From contig JAQFVV010006305.1 in the NCBI GenBank assembly GCA_028023455.1, positions 237,001-301,000 of the forward strand: DNA of 64,000 bases. The letters are read 5' to 3'. Within the stretch, counting starts at the first letter, position 1. Each line of letters starts with the position of its first letter. The translations under genes and the position numbers were made by a program. The notes beneath the pieces are model-generated. The model was given only the letters and a program-made list of their open reading frames with translations. It was not told where the DNA came from and did not search any database. Shown piece by piece: positions 1-11,800 of this stretch. This stretch comes from Epiperipatus broadwayi. Lineage: Eukaryota; Onychophora; Udeonychophora; Euonychophora; Peripatidae.

Positions 1-839
1 ATGACAGTATTATAAAAAGTACATCGAATTATAATGTATCTCAGATTCAATGTAATGCCATTAGATGACAGTATTATCAAGAGTACATTGAATTATAATG
101 TATCTCAGATATATAGACACAAATTTAAATAGAAGCATAAAAATTAGAAAGTAATGCTATATATTGTTTATTGTAAAAAAAAAAATATTGTTTTCATTAA
201 TGTCAACAATACAATTCATTGTCGTCGTCCCCATTCCTTCCTCCCTCTCCTCACTTTTTAAAGTCAATAAGAAAAAAAAATTACAAATCAAAAGAGGTTG
301 TTTGAAATTCTACATAATTAATTTTGTAAGTCAATATTAGGTAGTATTACAATGAGAAATTCAAAGAAATCTTGAAAACTTCTAATTGATCATATTTTCG
401 CCCTCTCTCCCATTCTTCTCTCATTTTCTCAAAACCAAAGAAGAAATGAAAAACAAATTATAATAAAAGTTCACACACAAAAAAGACCTATCAATGAAAA
501 GCAAGAAGAGATTTTAGATTTCATTTTGAATTTATAAATTACAATAAATCCCTTTTACAAATCCAAAAAATCTTCAATTAATCATCTCAAGATTCTTTCA
601 CAATCAAAGAATCTGTTTAAAGAGTAAATTAAAGAGAAAATGAAATGTAGTTAGCTGACTATATCTGTATCTGATCATTTTATCTTAGCAGAACTGTCTT
701 TGTAGTAAATCCATCAATATAGGTCACTATAAAGATGTTGATTTTTTTGACATACTAATTAGCTTTCTCATAATATTAATTCTTGTCATTTCATGTGAAC
801 AATAAATAAGAAATCCCATTAATATTTTTACTTCATCTT
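1..839. other. Non-coding AT-rich sequence
   Basis: No reading frame of note and no recognisable repeat beyond an imperfect short duplication at the very start: the phrase around an ATGACAGTATTAT motif at 1-13 recurs at about 65-77, followed by similar text. Nothing else is supported here. Confidence 0.6.
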
Positions 840-985
840 ATTATTAAATAGAGGCATTTGAACTTAGGATTTTCAGTCTATATTCATCCTCCACTCCATC
901 TCATACAACTGATACACATGATGGCACATATGTGAAAAAGATAAACGATCTCCAATATACTGAATCGGATACGATCTGCTTCAAA
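840..985 (-). repeat. Relic of the palindromic tRNA-like repeat family
   Basis: The stretch resembles the repeats at 2997-3385 and 39937-41045. It holds the complement of a tRNA B-box-like phrase (minus strand AAGTTCAAATGCC) and, about 45 bases away, the complement of an A-box-like phrase (GAGATGGAGTGG). The usual terminal palindrome around TTCAGTATACTGAA is missing, so this looks like a truncated copy. The call rests on similarity between copies inside this window only. Confidence 0.5.
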
Positions 986-2996
986 AGTCCCATCACGACT
1001 TTTACAGTTACTTTAAAAAAATGTATTTTATTCTTTATGTAATAAAAATATATAAGTTTAATTTCAACACATACTTATTTATTTTATTTTCTGTAATTTG
1101 TTTTGTTTTAAAATCTGTTTTAAGTTAAATGTGTAAAAAAAATTTTAAAAAAAAGTTAAAGTTAATTGCATTCTTGTTTATGAAAAGTTTTTTTTTTTTA
1201 AATCACAAGTTGATTGCATCCTTGTTGCTAATTATAAATCTATTTTAATTTATCTAAAAGAAAGCGTGTTGCTAATTATAAATTTATTTTAATTTATTTA
1301 AAAGGAAGCGGAGATTTTATATTAATTAATTTTGTTTTTAATATGTTAAGACCCTGGTGAGATTTTAATTAGATTGAGTGTGGTAGTAAATTAGCCCTGG
1401 GCATATACTGTTTTCTTAATTAAAAGATGGAAAACAAAGTCTATGTGGGAGATAAGGAAATTGTTTAAATAGTCCTGAGTTTAGGACTTAATATACTTGG
1501 TCAAATATTTATAGAGATGTAAGTCAGATTGATTATTTTCCAGACTAGTGATTTGTCTTGCTCAGCTTGTCCTAAGATAGTTTGCAGAAGAATATAATGC
1601 AGCCAATTCCATTTATCAGATTAATTAATATTCTTCAAATAGAGATTCGTATTTGCTTCAATCATTGAAACTATAACCGGCCATCAGAAATTTATATATG
1701 TAATCCTATTGCTAGACTGCCCACTTAGTTCTCAAAATTAGCTGTCTAAATTAATAATATATTCTTGTCAGATGGACGAATTTTACACCAGAGGTATGCA
1801 AAATTCCAAGAAGGCCATGTTAAGCCAATCTAAGAAGGATCCTGATCTCCTCACTATTCCCTCCAGTATGCCATAAAGCCTAAACCCAAACTGTGTCAAA
1901 GTCTGCCTCCACACTCACCACCATTTAAAAAACAAATCATTTAAAGACTTTGCCATTATTAATATTACCTACAACCGAGTACTCAGTAAACCATCCAACA
2001 CCAATGTAATTTCTTTTATATGCTTGCCAGGTTAATTCTAATTTCTAGTAAAACCTCCACTCAATCTAAAGTAGACATGTGTATAAATTTATCTTATATC
2101 AAATCATTTTACTTATTCTTTTGTCTATTTAAGTGTGAAATATATTGTATTTATTGTGTGAACTGGGATCTTAGTTTTAAGATTCCAGGTTTTAAATTTA
2201 TTTATCTGAGAGTGTATTGTAAATTTATATTGTTTATGTGTAATTTGCCTTTATTTATATTCAAACCCTTTCTAGATACTTTGGCAGAGCTTCATAGTTT
2301 TCTTTTGCTCACCTGTCCCTATTTTTGGTAGTCCTGTAATTAATTTTAATTAAGTTGGGTTTGCACTTCTGGAAAACTGCAAATCTTTTGACTGGTGGTT
2401 TATAGTGTTTGTTATTCTGGTTTTCTGAAGTTGGAGATTTTGTTTCATTTTCAGATTACATAAGATCACAATCATATTTTTTTTGTCTTGTATGTGAAAT
2501 TAATCATGAATTGCCTTAAACGTATTACATCATGAGCTAACCTGCAGACAAATGATGTCACTAGCCAATAATCTAGTGATTGCTCATCTCACACTATTTT
2601 CTTAATTTCCTACAAGACTCTATTCCTTTTGATATCTCTAAATTAGGAGGCTAAAGTTGTTTTTTTTATATAAATCGCCAGAAGGAAGATATTATTAATT
2701 CCCTTTTTAAATTGTGAGAGAAAGAATTTGGCTGCCAGAGTGTTTAATGTTTAAAAAATCTAGGTCAAACTTTTGCATTTTGGTTTTGATTTCTTGAATT
2801 TAATAAAATTTTCACATTCATTTAAACTTAATTTTGCTTTTATTTTGTCAATTGTCTATTTAAGATCTCTTGCTATCTCCCTGGGTTTAGCTGATACTGA
2901 TCATCATCATCATTTACTTGTGATCATGGTAAATAAATTTTCTGATATGTAGTGACCTGGTGGTGCCCTTCATGGCCAAAGGTAGATAGAGTAATC
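986..2996. other. Non-coding stretch, no gene supported
   Basis: An open frame at 2020-2331 (103 codons) has AT-driven composition (rich in Phe, Ile, Leu, Cys), no recognisable domain and no splice context, so it is not called a gene. A short direct duplication of the phrase TTGCTAATTATAAAT lies at about 1225 and 1268. Otherwise nothing is seen. Confidence 0.5.
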
Positions 2997-3385
2997 ATTA
3001 CAATACATATTTCATGAAGAACTCGCATTCATCAGTTGGGCCAGATTACAATTTCTCACGTATATATATATTAAACTTTAATGAACAGGCTTCAACCTTC
3101 TCACCCTTTCAATAATTCAACCATTCTTTTCATAAAAAAACAACTTGTTAAAGTTTAATGAATTGTTATATTAATATAAGCCGAGCATTGATTGTATATA
3201 TGTGCGGGAGATTATGATCTGGCCAACTAATAAGTGCTGTTTCTGCATGCAATACATATATTGGAATCATTTGTATTGGTTGTTTAAGATAGAGTGGTAG
3301 ATGAATATAGAGTAAAAATCCTAAGTTCAAACCCTTCTATTTTCTATAGTAAACATTCAGTATACTGAATAAATAAATTAATTTT
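2997..3385 (+). repeat. Miniature palindromic repeat with tRNA-like box
   Basis: The left part (about 2997-3110) and right part (about 3150-3280) are imperfect reverse complements, sharing for example a CATGAAGAAC/GTTTCTGCATG-type phrase and a TTAAACTTTAATGAA phrase. The right end carries a tRNA-like segment: A-box-like GATAGAGTGG at about 3289 and B-box-like AAGTTCAAACCC at about 3324. It closes with CTATAGTAAACATTCAGTATACTGAAT. It therefore looks like a non-autonomous foldback or MITE-like element of the family also seen near 40 kb. Boundaries are approximate. Confidence 0.55.
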
Positions 3386-3520
3386 ATTATTAAAACCCTT
3401 TTTTTAATTCTTTCAAAGTATTTTTCTTTGGGGGGAGGTGGACTGAAAAGGAAAATATTGTTTACAAAATTAAAGTTAATGCTAATAAGTATTCATTATA
3501 TAATTTATGACACTCATAGT

Positions 3521-3533
3521 ATTATTTCATTTT
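3521..3533. repeat. Left copy of 13-bp target-site duplication (ATTATTTCATTTT)
   Basis: Identical to 6428-6440. The array begins immediately after this copy and ends immediately before the other, so the pair is best read as the duplication made when the whole direct-plus-inverted array integrated as one event. Confidence 0.7.
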
Positions 3534-3636
3534 AAACAAGGCAAAACTCTCTCCATACAGTAGTGCCACCCTGTACTAAACAGAGTAATCAATGGATGCC
3601 AGAAGGCTTGTGCATAAAATCCCTATCTAATGCCTA

Positions 3637-3705
3637 CTCATCCAATATCCCCAGACTAGTTTCTGGCTTGTGGCCATCATCAGTGAGGAGCTTTGGATCT
3701 GAGAG
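3637..3705 (-). ncRNA. Type I hammerhead ribozyme, array unit 1
   Basis: Minus strand, core at 3654-3683. In order: stem I strand with ATCCA and TCCTCA, box CTGATGA, stem II TGGC/GCCA closing a CACAA loop, box GAAAC, a two-base stem III inside the palindrome ACTAGT, triplet GTC, then stem I return strand TGGGGA and TGGAT. All invariant core nucleotides are present. Expected cleavage lies after the C complementary to position 3654. Confidence 0.85.
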
Positions 3706-4094
3706 CACTGCACCTAGATCTTAGGATCTAATGCAACCCTCCAGCAAACACCTTTTATCTGTACTTAACTACAAAACTATGAGAATGAAATTTGAAAACA
3801 TAAAAAATATTTTCAATTTAAGCTCAATAGCTTATATAGTCATATGGGTCTGAACTCAATTCAGCACCCATACATTTTGGTGTCTTTGGCTCTTTAACAA
3901 CCATAGCCACCACTATACTATTAGGCAGGATTGGTGTTAAACCACTAAGCATCACATGATCACCATCTCATACTAGCACATAATTGTTTATAAACAAGGC
4001 AAAACTCTCTCCATACAGTAGTGCCACCCTGTGTTAAACAGAGTAATCAATGGATGCCAGAAGGCTTGTGCATAACATCCCTATCTAATGCCTA

Positions 4095-4163
4095 CTCATC
4101 CAATATCCCCAGACTAGTTTCTGGCTTGTGGCCATCATCAGTGAAGAACTTTGGATCTGAGAG
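4095..4163 (-). ncRNA. Type I hammerhead ribozyme, array unit 2
   Basis: Core identical to unit 1. One strand of stem I reads TTCTTCA rather than CTCCTCA; the change inside the helix turns a C-G into a G-U pair, so pairing is kept. Expected cleavage follows the C complementary to 4112. Confidence 0.85.
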
Positions 4164-4541
4164 CACTGCACCTAGATCTTAGGATCTAATGCAACCACCT
4201 TTTATTTGTACTTAACTACAAAATTATGAGAATGAAATTGAAAACATAAAAAATATTTTCAATTTAAGCTCAATAGCTTATATAGTCATATGGGTCTGAA
4301 CTCAATTCAGCACCCATATATTTTGGTGTCTTTGAGTTTTTAATAACAACCATAGCCACCACTATCCTATTATGCAGGATTGGTGTTAAACCACTAAGCA
4401 TCACATGATCACCATCTCATACTAGCACGTAATTGTTTATAAAAAAGGCAAAACTCTCCATACAGTAGTGCCACCCTGTGTTAAACAGAGTAATCAATGG
4501 ATGCCAGAAGGCTTGTGCATAAAATCCCTATCTAATGCCTA

Positions 4542-4610
4542 CTCATCCAATATCCCCAGACTAGTTTCTGGCTTGTGGCCATCATCAGTGAGGAACTTTG
4601 GATCTGAGAG
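4542..4610 (-). ncRNA. Type I hammerhead ribozyme, array unit 3
   Basis: Core identical to unit 1. Its single difference in the stem I region (AAGT for AAGC) falls in the internal loop, leaving both helices intact. The unit changes just outside the ribozyme (CACCGCTCC against CACTGCACC in others). Expected cleavage follows the C complementary to 4559. Confidence 0.85.
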
Positions 4611-4882
4611 CACCGCTCCTAGATCTTAGGATCTAATGCAACCCTCCAGCAACCACCTTTTATCTGTACTTAACTATTAAACTATGAAATTGAAAACAAA
4701 AAAAATATTTTCAATTTAAGCTCAATAGCTTATATAGTCATATGGGTCTGAACTCAATTCAGCACCCATAATTGTTTATAAAAAAGGCAAAACTCTCTCC
4801 ATACAGTAGTGCCACCCTGTGCTAAACAGAGTAATCAATGGATGCCAGAAGGCTTGTGCATAAAATCCCTATCTAATTCCTA

Positions 4883-4951
4883 CTCATCCAATATCCCCAG
4901 ACTAGTTTCTGGCTTGTGGCCATCATCAGTGAGGAGCTTTGGATCTGAGAG
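4883..4951 (-). ncRNA. Type I hammerhead ribozyme, array unit 4
   Basis: Sequence matches unit 1 throughout the ribozyme. The unit preceding this ribozyme boundary is only 341 bp because of a deletion outside the ribozyme. Expected cleavage follows the C complementary to 4900. Confidence 0.85.
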
Positions 4952-5339
4952 CACTGCACCTAGATCTTAGGATCTAATGCAACCCTCCAGCAACCACCTT
5001 TTATCTGTACTTAACTATTAAACTATGAGAATAAAATTGAAAACAAAAAAAATATTTTCAATTTAAGTTCAATAGCTTATATAGTCATATGGGTCTGAAT
5101 TCAATTCAGCACCCATACATTTTGGTGTCTTTGGCTCTTTAACAACCATAGCCACCACTATCCTATTAGGCAGGATTGGTGTTAAACCACTAAGCATCAC
5201 ATGATCACCATCTCATACTAGCACATAATTGTTTATAAACAAGGCAAAACTCTCTCCATACAGTAGTGCCACCCTGTGCTAAACAGAGTAATCAATGGAT
5301 GCCAGAAGGCTTGTGCATAAAATCCCTATCTAATGCCTA

Positions 5340-5408
5340 CTCATCCAATATCCCCAGACTAGTTTCTGGCTTGTGGCCATCATCAGTGAGGAGCTTTGGA
5401 TCTGAGAG
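5340..5408 (-). ncRNA. Type I hammerhead ribozyme, array unit 5
   Basis: Sequence matches unit 1. This is the last unit of the direct part, before orientation flips at about 5550. Expected cleavage follows the C complementary to 5357. Confidence 0.85.
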
Positions 5409-5763
5409 CACTGCACCTAGATCTTAGGATCTAATGCAACCCTCCAGCAACTACCTTTTATCTGTACTTAACTACAAAACTATGAGAATGAAATTGAAAA
5501 CATAAAAAATATTTTCAATTTAAGCTCAATAGCTTATATAGTCATATATATATATATAGTGGTGGCTATGGTTGTTAAAGAGCCAAAGACACCAAAATGT
5601 ATGGGTGCTGAATTGAGTTCAGACCCATATGACTATATAAGCTATTGAGTTTAAATTGAAAATATTTTTTGTTTTCAATTTCATTCTCATAGTTTTGTAG
5701 TTACGTACAGATAAAAGGTGGTTGTTGGAGGGTTGCATTAGATCCTAAGATCTAGGTGCAGTG

Positions 5764-5832
5764 CTCTCAGATCCAAAGCTCCTCACTGATGATGGCCACA
5801 AGCCAGAAACTAGTCTGGGGATATTGGATGAG
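5764..5832 (+). ncRNA. Type I hammerhead ribozyme, inverted unit 6
   Basis: Plus strand: CTGATGA at 5786-5792, then stem II, GAAAC, ACTAGT palindrome and GTC ending at 5815, the expected cleavage site. Stem I halves flank it at 5764-5785 and 5816-5832. Same core as the direct units. Confidence 0.85.
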
Positions 5833-6218
5833 TAGGCATTAGATAGGGATTTTATGCACAAGCCTTCTGGCATCCATTGATTACTTGGTTTAGCACAGGG
5901 TGGCACTACTGTATGGAGAGTTTTGCCTTGTTTATAAACAATTATTTGCTAGTATGAGAGGGTGATCATGTGATGCTTAGTGGTTTAACACCAATCCTGC
6001 CTAATAGGATAGTGGTGGCTATGGTTGTTAAAGAGCCAAAGACACCAAAATGTATGGGTGCTGATCAATTCAGCACCCATATGACTATATAAGCTATTGA
6101 GCTTAAATTGAAAATATTTTTTTATATTTTCAATTTCATTCTCATAGTTTTGTAGTTAAGTACAGATAAAAGGTGGTTGCTGGAGGGTTGCATTAGATCC
6201 TAAGATCTAAGTGCAGTG

Positions 6219-6287
6219 CTCTCAGATCCAAAGCTCCTCACTGATGATGGCCACAAGCCAGAAACTAGTCTGGGGATATTGGATGAG
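6219..6287 (+). ncRNA. Type I hammerhead ribozyme, inverted unit 7
   Basis: Plus strand: CTGATGA at 6241-6247 and GTC ending at 6270. All core positions and stem pairs match the other units. The array ends about 140 bp downstream at the 13-bp duplication. Confidence 0.85.
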
Positions 6288-6427
6288 TAGGCATTAGATA
6301 GGGATTTTATGCACAAGCCTTCTGGCATCCATTGATTGCTGTTTAGCACAGGGTGGCACTACTGTATGGAGAGAGTTTTGCCTTGTTTATAAACAATTAT
6401 GTGCTAGTATGAGATGGTGATCATGTG

Positions 6428-6440
6428 ATTATTTCATTTT
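6428..6440. repeat. Right copy of 13-bp target-site duplication
   Basis: ATTATTTCATTTT, identical to 3521-3533. Confidence 0.7.
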
Positions 6441-7963
6441 CTTAATAAATTTCTCATTCATCTAATTGAGAATTATGTACTTTAAAATATTTTTGTCCAT
6501 TTTACAGTTTCTTTTCAAATCCTATTTCCTTCTATTATTTTGTTTGATATTCTATTTCCTAAAGTGAATTAAATCATGTAGTCAATTGCTTATGCTTCAA
6601 ATGATATTCAAACAATTAAAATGACAGAAAAACACCACAAATATCTTCTATAAACAAAACGGGAATGTTTTAACTCTTTTTAACTGAGAAATAATCCTGA
6701 AATATTTAGCTCTAATGTATACCACCAGTAACTGTGATTATCAATAATCTATTAATAAGGGTGATTCATTTCATTTTCATTACAATAATTTTTTTAATCC
6801 AATCTTTTATTCTTTTGTGCCCAATATGATTTGAACATATCATGACATTATTGTGCTCTAGTGACAATACTGCTCTAGACATCTTTAAAATATTCTTCTC
6901 CAATATTATACCATCTTCAATCCATCTTCATTTACATTCTCTTCTATTCTATTTTCTTCCCTAATTATTAACAGATCTTTTGTCTCTATTTCTACTTCCA
7001 ATATTCTAACCTTTGTTCTCACGTGTATATATCTCACCCCTTCTTTAATTTAATAAGTAAGAAAATTCATTGCAAATCATGTTAAAAAAGATAGTTATGT
7101 CATTATTCTACCTTGCAATAAGAAGTAATCTATTTTGCATTGTTCTATTCTAGAGCCATCTATATAACTAAGTAATCAATGAAAAACAGAAGTTTCAGAC
7201 TTATCAAAAATTAATTTAAAGATATGTTAGTATTACTATCAAATATCTATAGATAACTTGTGCTTACATAGATGGCTGTAGAAGAAAATGATACAGAGTG
7301 GATTGCATTTTAAATTAATGTAACCCATCATTCTTAAAAACCTTTCTATTTATAATAATGTCCTAACACCTACAAAGTTCACACTATTTGTCTGCATAAA
7401 ATTTTATTCTTATATTAGCCTTGTAAACTTATTCAAATTTATGCCACTATGTATTCTTGACAGAAAAACCATTTCTCCAAAATGACTCAGTTTCCTTAGA
7501 CCTTCTGAATAAAACCATTAGCCCTAATAATACAACAGCATCATTATTTCTATCCATATGATTTAAAACTTTAATAATTTCTGAAATTTTATCAAATTTA
7601 CATTTTTCTCTCTAGCTTTTCATCCAAATAAAAACATCTAATATCAACTTAGAATTAGTATGAAGGCAATAAATACTAGGTAGCAATATAATTAGACTGT
7701 AGAATACTAATTACTAAAGTATACTACATTAATTAAAAAAAAACATGTATTACTTATGTTGATAAAAAAAAGATCGATAGTTGATAAATTTCAATAAGGT
7801 ATTAGTTATCACATCTAATCATTGAATATTTCAATTAATTTCTTAATTAAAACCTTTGGAAAAAGGTTATGTGTGATAATGTTTAGTTCATTCTCAATAT
7901 TAAAAACAGTTTTCAAAAACAAAAATTCACTATATTAAATTTTAAAAAAAGAACTCATATAAA
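6441..7963. other. Non-coding stretch downstream of the minus-strand exon
   Basis: This lies 3' of the exon ending at 7964 and should include the 3' untranslated region of that gene. No clear polyadenylation signal stands out near 7700-7963 on the minus strand. No repeat or second gene is recognised. Confidence 0.4.
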
Positions 7964-8850
7964 TCATTGTTCAAATAGATTACCTGATTGTAGTAGATCT
8001 GTACTAGTTTTTAAAACATGTGAAAAATCTGCATTTAAACTTGTTCCATCACTGTAAGAAGATGAACTTTCCATTATTGCATCTTTTATAAGAGAACCCA
8101 TAGATACATCTGACATGTACGTGGTGCTACTTCCCTTGAGTCCTTGATGGCTAATCTTTGATACACTTACACTAGTTAATTCTGTTGTAGGATTATTGGA
8201 AGTACGACCTTCTGGTGGCCTTTGTTCTTTTAAATTATTTTGACATATTTCATTTGTTGAACATGACCATCGTAAGACAGGAGATGGAGTTGTTACTTTT
8301 GTTTTAATTGAAGAAGTAAAGGTATTACTGAGAATTTCATTGTGCCAACTTTTACCTAAGATATTATGACTTTCCTGAGGAATATAATTTTCTTGTTGAG
8401 ATCGTAGATGTTCTTTTTCAATAGAAGCCAATAATCCAAGCCCTTGCCTCTGAAGGTTATAAAGACCAGTCAGACCATATGGATTACTTCTAGTTAAATA
8501 ACTACCATTACTTTCAAATGATGTACTACTACCATCTTTATCCACAATGCCACTAGCAAGTTCTTGTAATGTCGGTCCCATGTAATGCTGTTGAATAAGT
8601 TTCTGATAATATTCTTGTAAAGTTTTTTGTGTTTTTAATTTAAGTTCCTTGTAATCCTCTTCTGATTTGTTTTTATTTAACATATCCTGTTTAATATTTT
8701 TATTAGATGAGGATAACAAAACATTTTGTTTTGAACTTTTTGCGAAAGAAAAATATTTATTCTTTATTGCGTCTGAAACAATATATTCACTGCAGCAATC
8801 ATCATTGACAAAATCTGTTTCTAAAGAATAATCACATTCCAAGTCATGTC
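7964..8850 (-). CDS. Probable 3'-terminal coding exon of a host gene, function unknown
   Basis: The open frame covers about 295 codons to a stop at 7964-7966. Its composition differs from the AT-noise around it: rich in Ser, Thr, Gln, Asn, Glu and Lys with balanced codons. At the upstream edge the minus strand reads TTATTTTAG followed by GACATGAC at 8850, a good splice acceptor, so the exon probably starts at 8850 in mid-codon. I do not recognise the protein. A helical, possibly coiled-coil stretch near residues 60-90 contains an LQEYYQKLIQQHY motif, followed by a conserved-looking PTLQELASG; the rest is low-complexity and Ser-rich. Such tails occur in centrosomal and cytoskeletal proteins, but that is only an impression. 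Upstream exons must lie above 8850 and were not found. Confidence 0.7.
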
Positions 8851-11800
8851 CTAAAATAAGAATAATAAATATACAATTTTTAAAATTGTTTCTTATATGG
8901 AAATTTTTTTTTACTATACTTATTAAATCCTTAAATGTATCTTGAAGAGGGTGCTCTGCATTAAAAATGCATCTAAGGATTTGCTTAGTAAATCAATTTC
9001 AAATTACAAAATTATTATAGTAACAATTATGAAATCTTAACATATATTAAATAATGTGTGTGTATATATATTCTAACCTCCTCCGGTATCCTTCCCCCTC
9101 GCTCCATCATAATATATAACATAATAACAACATGCCAAGATTATACTAATTATTCCGGATTTTCGTTACTTATTTATTTCCGGTCAATAATAATTAACAT
9201 TAATAATTATTCCTGGTTCTTTAGCTCAGTCTATCAAACATATTATTATAATTCAAATAAAACAATTACTAGCTCAGAATTTATTAAAATCTAATCGTGT
9301 CTATGAAATAAATCAACACAAATATCTTTCATTATTCCCATGAGACCTGGAGCAATGACAAAGGTACAAGACGAGAGATCATTGAGATACTATCCCAATG
9401 GCATAAGAACACTATCATAAATAATTGACTAATAGCATTCTTACGACTTTTAAAACGTTTATCATATCTTAATATTTTAAAACAAAATCTAGCTCACATA
9501 AAATAAATTAATTAAATGAAATAGAATTAAATTGATCTAATCATATCAAATCAAATAGATAAAGCAATCAATAAATAAATAATTAAATTAAATCTCAGGT
9601 TTATAAATTGTAATTAAAACTGATTTTATATTGCCATAGTCAACTATGATAAGGGAATTTTATGTCATAGTTCACTACGTAATAAATAACTAATTAATAA
9701 TACCAATGACAATAATAGAGCAATACAATCCTCTTATCTAGATGTATTAAATATTTTCGTGGTAATATTTATCAATCCGATAATCAAAAGTTTTGTGGTA
9801 ACGTTCGCATATATTTTACTTAAGTATTGTGGCAATCAAGTTATGACCAATATCTGTTCTAATTTCTTCTTTCTTTCATTATGTAAATAAAATAAAATAA
9901 ATTATTAAAATTTCTAATGTTTATTTATTTTGCAAAACTTAAATTGTTTAATTATAAACGTTTGTTTCTCTTCTGGAGGAAAAACAACAACCAAGACACA
10001 AGCTACTAATAAAATTTTATAACAATTTATTAACATTATAACAAGTAACAATTTGTACATTATTTACAGCGGATATCCCTATTTACTTATTACAAACTCT
10101 TTTATTTCTACCCGTTGATGTAGTAACATTATTATTATCTAAATTTATTTACCCTTTTACCATTAATAATTACAAAAAAATAAAAAATTTCACAATATTA
10201 TTATCTTCAGATACATGTTTTGAGCTTAGTTTAATACACAAACTTCTATCTATTAAAATTTTCTATTGACATTTATATCCTTATAATTGGGTTTATATTT
10301 CTATAAAATCTTTACTTTTATGTAAAATTATACAAAATTTCAAAATTCTAATTATATTTTGTGTTGACCTACGATTTAATCCTTATGACAGTTTGATGTT
10401 CAGTTTTATCATCGATCATATAATAATTATTAGTCAAATTATTGATCCTATCCCAAGCTTTATATAGCAATTATCGTCATCCACACACCATATACAAATA
10501 CACATTTTTTTATTATACCTTTAAATCATTTCACCACACAAAACGTACAATCTCTTTTATTAAAATATCACGTGCAATATTACAAAACCTTATTATTGCT
10601 TTAAAACTTAATTCTAAGGTTTTAAGTTCTTTTTTTCCTTTAAATTACATCATATGATTCTCCATCTTTTATAATACTTATACTTTCACTTTGTACTTAT
10701 ACAATTCTACTTTACTCTAGTAAACAACTATTCTTACCTAACTACTATCTAGCTTCCTTTCTATCTTAAGTATCATTTCTATAAAATTATCTCCCTGACG
10801 ATGTATTTTCATGAAATCAAGATAGCGAAGATATAGATGCATTGGACAAAATAAACAAGATATTATCCTTTATAAAACTTAGACAACATGGCACAGTGAA
10901 TTTAAGGACGCCATAGAGGAGTGACTTTTATCTGTCTATCTGCCTCTAATATTGGAAGGAGCTAAAGCTATTTCTTCAGCTTCATCACATCAGAAAGTTT
11001 CAAAGATATGTAAAGACACTGTCCAGAATACATGTGTGCTCAGTTATAGGGCTAGGTTATCTATACTGTAGTCACACAAATTATTATGATCTCCATATTT
11101 CATTCCTGATAGTTCAATAAAACATCCTCTTGGTTTCCTTTGACATCAGTACTCCCAAGTCACTATCTGATTGATTTCTTCAGATTCATCTCTACATTAC
11201 ATCGACAAATTCTTTGTCTATCTTGCTAATAATAATAAAATTCATTTTTATTATAACTATACAGCTATTCTTAAGAAAATTCTTTACTATACTTCTCGTA
11301 CTTTCTATCTCTGTTGTTCTAAACTATTTGGATATTTTCAATATAAAATTCAAAAGAATCACATAATTAATATGTTACTTATTATTACTTATTTTAAATT
11401 ATTTATTGCATGCACATTTTAAAGTTTTACTACTCTCTAAATATATGTTTGATGTTGGATAAATGTGTACTTATAACTTTTAACATCGTTCATACCTCAT
11501 TCATTAATAGATGACCTAAAAAAAAAATTACATTACATATTACCAATAATATTAAAATTACCAACGATCTCTATCCTCTGGATCGTATTTGTAAACTTCT
11601 CCATTCCAGACTTCTGGTAGGTATTTACATTTTCCATACACCTTTTTATTTATAATATTCTCTCATTCCATTAACTCTATTTTAAATATAACTATTATAA
11701 ATTATGTTTATATTTTCCCTACTAATCATTTTATACTTTATCAATAAAAAAAATAAAACTATATTTACGATACCTTTGGAGCTTGGAAAATGTTCCTTGC

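Larger units (their letters stand above)
3534..6427. mobile_element. Retrozyme-like multimer: ~458-bp units with hammerhead ribozymes, direct then inverted
   Basis: Five units run in one direction (ribozyme on the minus strand) and about two follow in the opposite direction (ribozyme on the plus strand), the switch lying in an AT run at about 5544-5560. Distances between corresponding ribozyme positions are 458, 447, 341 and 457 bp in the direct part and 455 bp in the inverted part; the short unit has lost about 119 bp in its non-ribozyme half. Each unit contains one complete hammerhead ribozyme and no open reading frame. Non-coding tandem units of a few hundred bases with one type I hammerhead each are the definition of retrozymes, whose transcripts self-cleave to unit length and are ligated into circles. 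The 13-bp flanking duplication indicates mobilisation by a retroelement enzyme. That the family is active is not shown. Confidence 0.85.

Noticed and set aside
2020-2331. 103-codon open frame as a gene
   Set aside because: Composition follows AT content, with no domain, no splice signals of note and no similarity I recognise.
3277-3340. A functional tRNA gene at the A/B-box-like segment
   Set aside because: The acceptor stem does not pair and the segment recurs as part of a repeat family; at best tRNA-derived.
3534-6427. CRISPR-like or ordinary satellite reading of the repeats
   Set aside because: Units are about 458 bp with no short repeat-spacer pattern, and the organism is eukaryotic. 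Ribozyme conservation, orientation flip and target duplication argue against a simple satellite.
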